This document shows positions 61,319 through 64,000 of a stretch of 64,000 nucleotides of DNA, piece after piece. Position 1 is the stretch's first letter. Each line of letters opens with the position of its first letter. The notes under the pieces are model-generated. The model searched no databases and was not told the origin of the DNA. It was given only the letters and a program-made list of their open reading frames with translations. The stretch is from Marinilabiliales bacterium (lineage in GTDB: Bacteria; Bacteroidota; Bacteroidia; Bacteroidales; ML635J-15), in contig PKTB01000015.1 in assembly GCA_002869385.1 (NCBI GenBank), positions 30,796 through 94,795 on the forward strand, read 5' to 3'. A program made the translations under genes and the position numbers.

Positions 61319-61711
61319 ATGAAAAAAATTGCTTATATAATTGGCATAATATTATTTATCCTATTATTAACTTTTACCGGATGTAAAAAAGATCGTTTTT
61401 TGAAAGATGTTGAAGGCACTCATCATGTTACCTATGTTATGGGAACAGCAAGTTATAATTGTGATATGATTGTAACATATCAGGAATCTGATGATTTATT
61501 TATTATTACACTAACTAGTGGTGAAGATTTTATTGGCCAGGATGTTGTTCTCAAAGGCATCAGAAATGACGATACCATTTAGATTCAATTTGAAGAAGAT
61601 GGATATCAGGGCAATTGCAATGTATATAGTGGTACTCTGCAACTTGTAAGTAAAAAAATCGAACTGGAATTTGAGGCTTGCGGATTGCATTTTTCTGCTT
61701 ACGAGAATTAA
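61319..61711 (+). pseudogene. Small lipoprotein, interrupted by TAG
   Basis: A 130-codon frame: lipoprotein signal MKKIAYIIGIILFILLLTFT with lipobox TFTGC, then a small beta-rich domain (VEGTHHVTYVMGTASYNC, LFIITLTSGEDFIG). TAG 61580-61582 interrupts it at codon 88 after DDTI; the frame then continues IQFEEDGYQGNC to AYEN. Function unknown. A hairpin follows. Confidence 0.75.
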
Positions 61712-61713
61712 AC

Positions 61714-61744
61714 AAAAAAAGCACCCAAATCTGGATGCTTTTTC
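61714..61744 (+). terminator. Terminator after the lipoprotein gene
   Basis: AAAGCACCCA and TGGATGCTTT form a stem with one mismatch around AATC, followed by TTTTTC. Confidence 0.65.
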
Positions 61745-61748
61745 TTGT

Positions 61749-61785
61749 GTAGCAGAGACACCCGCCGCGGCTGGGAACCTGCTAC
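61749..61785. repeat. GC-rich palindromic repeat, copy 1
   Basis: GTAGCAG (61749-61755) and CTGCTAC (61779-61785) are perfect complements bracketing an inner GC-rich stem around CCGCGG. It touches the stop codon of the GIY-YIG gene. Nearly the same element recurs at 62094-62136. Confidence 0.75.
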
Positions 61786-62045
61786 TACATACTATTCAAA
61801 TAATTATTCAATATTTTCTGCTTCTTTTCTCGTCCAACACCGGTCTTAAAATATTTTTCTCTTTTCATAGCTTCTGACTTAGATGAATAATCCTCATGGT
61901 AGATCAACTTCCATGGACGATATTTCTTAGTCCATCCACTTTCAGAAAGCTCATTGTGCCACTTCAGCCTCAATACAATATCTGTACTATATCCAACATA
62001 GGTTTTATTGAACTTCGCAGAATATAAAATATATACACTAAACAT
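61785..62045 (-). CDS. Small GIY-YIG nuclease domain protein, copy 1
   Basis: 86 residues. The GIY-YIG signature is FSVYILYSAKFNKTYVGYS (about 2-20), then a conserved Arg in DIVLRLKWHNE and a final Glu/Asn helix. The family cuts DNA, but many stand-alone small members are uncharacterised. 214 bp of the 3' part are repeated at 63787-64000 with only three base differences (one amino acid: His or Arg in LIYxEDYSS). Confidence 0.9.
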   Translation of the reverse strand: MFSVYILYSAKFNKTYVGYSTDIVLRLKWHNELSESGWTKKYRPWKLIYHEDYSSKSEAMKREKYFKTGVGREKKQKILNNYLNSM

Positions 62046-62070
62046 ATACTAAGCTAAATTAATTAAAAAA

Positions 62071-62090
62071 AGCATCTAAAAAAGATGCTT
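62071..62090. terminator. Hairpin between the GIY-YIG gene and palindrome copy 2
   Basis: AGCATCT and GATGCT flank AAAAAA with A- and T-rich borders. It resembles a terminator upstream of the GIY-YIG gene. Confidence 0.5.
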
Positions 62091-62093
62091 TCT

Positions 62094-62136
62094 GTAGTAG
62101 CGGAGACACCCGCCGCGGCGGGGAACCTGCGACTAC
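62094..62136. repeat. GC-rich palindromic repeat, copy 2
   Basis: The inner core is a perfect 14 bp palindrome CCCGCCGCGGCGGG (62109-62122). Outer arms GTAGCGG and CTGCGAC pair less well than in copy 1. It ends in the 18 bp target duplication of the IS element. Confidence 0.75.
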
Positions 62137-62145
62137 ATACTATTC
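62128..62145. repeat. 18 bp target-site duplication, left copy
   Basis: TGCGACTACATACTATTC directly abuts the left end of the IS element and is repeated exactly at 63782-63799. Confidence 0.85.
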
Positions 62146-63781
62146 TTGTTTTCCGCTATGCAACACCCTAAAAATTTTCCTTGATTATTTTGCATAGTTC
62201 AGTTTGCTGTTCATCCATGTTCAGCACTATCGATTTGGTGTGTTTAGATTCAGGAAGCGTATATGTTATCTGGTATATGTTATGAGTTAGCTCAGCAGCT
62301 GTCCTGAGCGAGAGTTTCGATTTTGCTTGATACAGTACCCTCTCTAATTCCTTGTAGATGCAATATGCAGTAAATGATATGCAAATATGAGCTTCTATAC
62401 GACTTCGCAATCTGTGGTATATTGGACGTATTCGTAAATCTGTTTTTAGACATTCTAAATGCTTTTTCAATATGCCATAGGTTTTTATAGTTATCCAGAA
62501 CTTGTTGGTTATTAAGCTTTGTATTGGTAATATATCCTTTTAATCCATCCCATGCATCATCATTGTTGAACTTCTGATAATCAATCTCAATGGCAACCTC
62601 ACCTGTTAATTTTAGATATTTATTGTATCCTCTATTGTTGATGGATGATTTGCTAAGTTTCCCTGATTTAATCATCTTTTCTAGCCGTTTTAAGCCCCGT
62701 TGACGATTATAAGCATCTTTGCTTGCTCTACTATTTGAATAATGCACTATCAGTCTTGTGTCTGCTTGTTTACTATAGCTTTTGATTGTCCCATCAACAA
62801 ACTTCCCTGTGAGAATTTGTTATTTTATTTTTTTCGATTCATTTTTTATTCTACCTCCAAGAATGTATTCATATCCATTATCTTCCAAGGCTTTTATATT
62901 GTCTTTTGATAACAAGCCTGCATCGGCTACGACAATAGGCATATTCAAATTGAATTTTTTTCTTATTTGTTCAATGAAAGGAATTAGTGTATGGCCTTCA
63001 TATATGTTGCCTTCAAAAATATCATAGCCAATAGCGTAACCACCCATTCCAACTAATAGCCCAATAAATATTTGAGGTTTGTGGTGTTTCCCATCTTTGC
63101 TAAAGCCAGTTTTACGCAAATCATCTTCATCACTTGCATCAAAATACAAAGTTGTCATATCATAGAACACAACACTGATGTTGTTTTCTAAAATCTTTAA
63201 AGTGTGTGCAAAAGCTATTTGTTCTACTTGCGACTTTAATGTGTCGTTTAGTTTGTCTAAGAATCGGTAAACAGAATCTATGCTGATATGTATTCCCTGA
63301 TATCGATATAAGTATTCGCAGGTTTTGAGTTTACTTGACGGAAAGGCAAGTCGAGAAATAACCAGGTGGCGGAAAAGCTCTTCTTGAACTTGGCTAAATC
63401 CTATGCTATCATAGATTCTTCCGAACACCAACTCTGGACCAACTGTTCTAATGCTTGAATTATTCAGTTTGTCAAACGCTTGGATGATAGCTTCATCCTT
63501 GTCTGATGTGAAAAGAGATGCTTGAGATTCAATCTTTTCTTTCTCTTGTCTGGCTAACATCTTAAGACGCTCAATATTCTGCTGCGTTGTGGCAGATCCA
63601 AAAGATTTTACTACTTTGTACTTGCCGTTATGCTTGCTAATCAATTGAATGCTAATGCTTCCAGACCTGTTTTTCAGTTCTCGTATATACATCTTGAAAG
63701 TTTTGCAACACCCAAAAATAATAAATTATGTCTGATTATCAGTATGTTAAGCGGGTGTTGCAAAAAAGTGCGGAAAACAGG
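62146..63781. mobile_element. IS1634-like insertion sequence
   Basis: A 1,636 bp element flanked by an exact 18 bp direct repeat. Imperfect terminal inverted repeats: left TTGTTTTCCGC then GCAACACCC; right end, read inward, CCTGTTTTCCGC then GCAACACCC. It contains one IS1634-type DDE transposase. IS1634 relatives are known for long, variable target duplications, which fits. It sits between palindrome copy 2 and the second GIY-YIG gene. Confidence 0.88.
62168..63692 (-). pseudogene. IS1634-family transposase, stop codon plus frameshift
   Basis: About 508 codons. N-terminal MYIRELKNRSGSISIQL is typical. DDE residues: Asp in YDMTTLYFDAS, Asp in VVADAGLLSKDN, Glu in LWHIEKAFRMSK. TAA 62820-62822 interrupts after SKKIK. 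Near 62443-62447 a T5 run (A5 on the coding strand) has one base too many: the correct continuation TDLRIRPIYHRLRSRIEAHI lies in another frame, which runs to 62168. The protein would be inactive as read; the homopolymer site could be a sequencing error. Confidence 0.87.
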
Positions 63782-63799
63782 TGCGACTACATACTATTC
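63782..63799. repeat. 18 bp target-site duplication, right copy
   Basis: Exact repeat of 62128-62145, adjoining the right IS end. Downstream sequence continues as in GIY-YIG copy 1, showing the pre-insertion site. Confidence 0.85.
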
Positions 63800-64000
63800 A
63801 AATAATTATTCAATATTTTCTGCTTCTTTTCTCGTCCAACACCGGTCTTAAAATATTTTTCTCTTTTCATTGCTTCTGACTTAGATGAATAATCCTCACG
63901 ATAGATCAACTTCCATGGACGATATTTCTTAGTCCATCCACTTTCAGAAAGCTCATTGTGCCACTTCAGCCTCAATACAATATCTGTACTATATCCAACA
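63787..64000 (-). CDS. Small GIY-YIG nuclease domain protein, copy 2 (partial at window edge)
   Basis: The frame runs from the edge (VGYSTDIVLRLKWHNE) to the stop at 63787; the start lies outside. It is about 98.6 per cent identical in DNA to copy 1. Codons around the stop lie inside the IS target duplication, so the insertion left the end of this gene intact. Confidence 0.85.
   Translation of the reverse strand, partial: VGYSTDIVLRLKWHNELSESGWTKKYRPWKLIYREDYSSKSEAMKREKYFKTGVGREKKQKILNNYLNSM

Noticed and set aside
61749..62136. The GCCGCGG motif as a 16S rRNA fragment
   Set aside because: The match is only to the short core; flanking 16S sequence is absent, and the element is a palindrome present in two copies.
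62430..62460. Programmed frameshift in the transposase
   Set aside because: The correct frame needs skipping one A of A5 (a +1-type shift), not the -1 slip used by IS elements, and no X-XXY-YYZ heptamer is in phase. A one-base insertion is simpler.
4295..62822. Genetic code change or programmed stop recoding to explain the internal stops
   Set aside because: All three stop codons are involved, predicted residues differ (Glu, Gly, Ser), and the same codons end normal genes throughout the window. A single reassignment cannot explain this.
61785..64000. The whole GIY-YIG duplication as a long IS target duplication
   Set aside because: Identity adjoining the IS ends stops after 18 bp on the left. 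The duplicated gene predates the insertion.

Overview
The window is AT-rich Bacteroidota DNA, most likely from a marine-type Bacteroidales/Marinilabiliales relative (inferred from gene content, not from a marker-gene tree). Supporting signs are: a promoter upstream of rimP matching the Bacteroidota TTTG-N19-TAnnTTTG pattern; at least six proteins with type IX secretion (T9SS) C-terminal sorting domains; SprB, PKD and DUF4271 domains; and the gene order DUF4271-hemD-rnpA-S41 protease. A low-potential redox module (NuoE/NuoF-like subunits plus a 1,223-residue flavin/FeS protein, followed by a rubrerythrin-like protein) suggests an anaerobe or facultative anaerobe.

Layout. 0.15-5.8 kb: a tRNA-Gln-like gene, then a minus-strand housekeeping operon (coiled-coil membrane protein, DUF4271, hemD, rnpA, S41 protease, trpS). 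5.9-9.1 kb: metallo-beta-lactamase-fold hydrolase, lipoprotein, GH3-family protein, cvpA. 9.2-14.9 kb: rimP-nusA-infB-dusB translation/transcription operon. 15-26.6 kb: secreted and surface proteins (DUF2271/T9SS, GH57/T9SS, M28 and M3 peptidases), then a minus-strand ECF sigma factor with a fused anti-sigma/TonB protein, and a secreted SH3/Tudor-like protein. 27-38 kb: selO, a TPR/AraC-type regulator, a T9SS phosphoesterase, a MORN-repeat protein, and a second ECF sigma factor with a membrane partner, a SprB-repeat adhesin and an outer-membrane barrel. 38-46 kb: exported superoxide dismutase, ruvB, M1 aminopeptidase, tyrS, unknown secreted protein, flavin reductase, OsmC. 46-53 kb: a giant secreted papain-like protease with four 80-residue repeats, an LRR lipoprotein, a rhodanese and a methyltransferase. 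53-61 kb: NADP-type glutamate dehydrogenase followed by the three-subunit redox module and the rubrerythrin-like gene. 61-64 kb: a lipoprotein, two nearly identical small GIY-YIG genes with GC-rich palindromes, and an IS1634-like element inserted between palindrome and gene in the second unit.

The most striking property is global. I count 20 in-frame stop codons in 14 otherwise well-preserved genes, on both strands, and only one frameshift. They include infB, where loss of the C-terminal domain should be lethal, and gdhA. Where family knowledge lets me predict the lost residue it is mostly Glu, Gly or Ser, so most stops are explained by one G-to-T (or coding-strand C-to-A) change. This pattern fits oxidative template damage or consensus error, or a mutator lacking 8-oxoguanine repair, better than ordinary gene decay. 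Any claim of gene loss here should wait for read-level checking.

Other points of interest are the transhydrogenase-like electron-bifurcating cluster next to glutamate dehydrogenase, the GIY-YIG/palindrome unit that looks like a small duplicating element, and the anti-sigma/TonB fusion.
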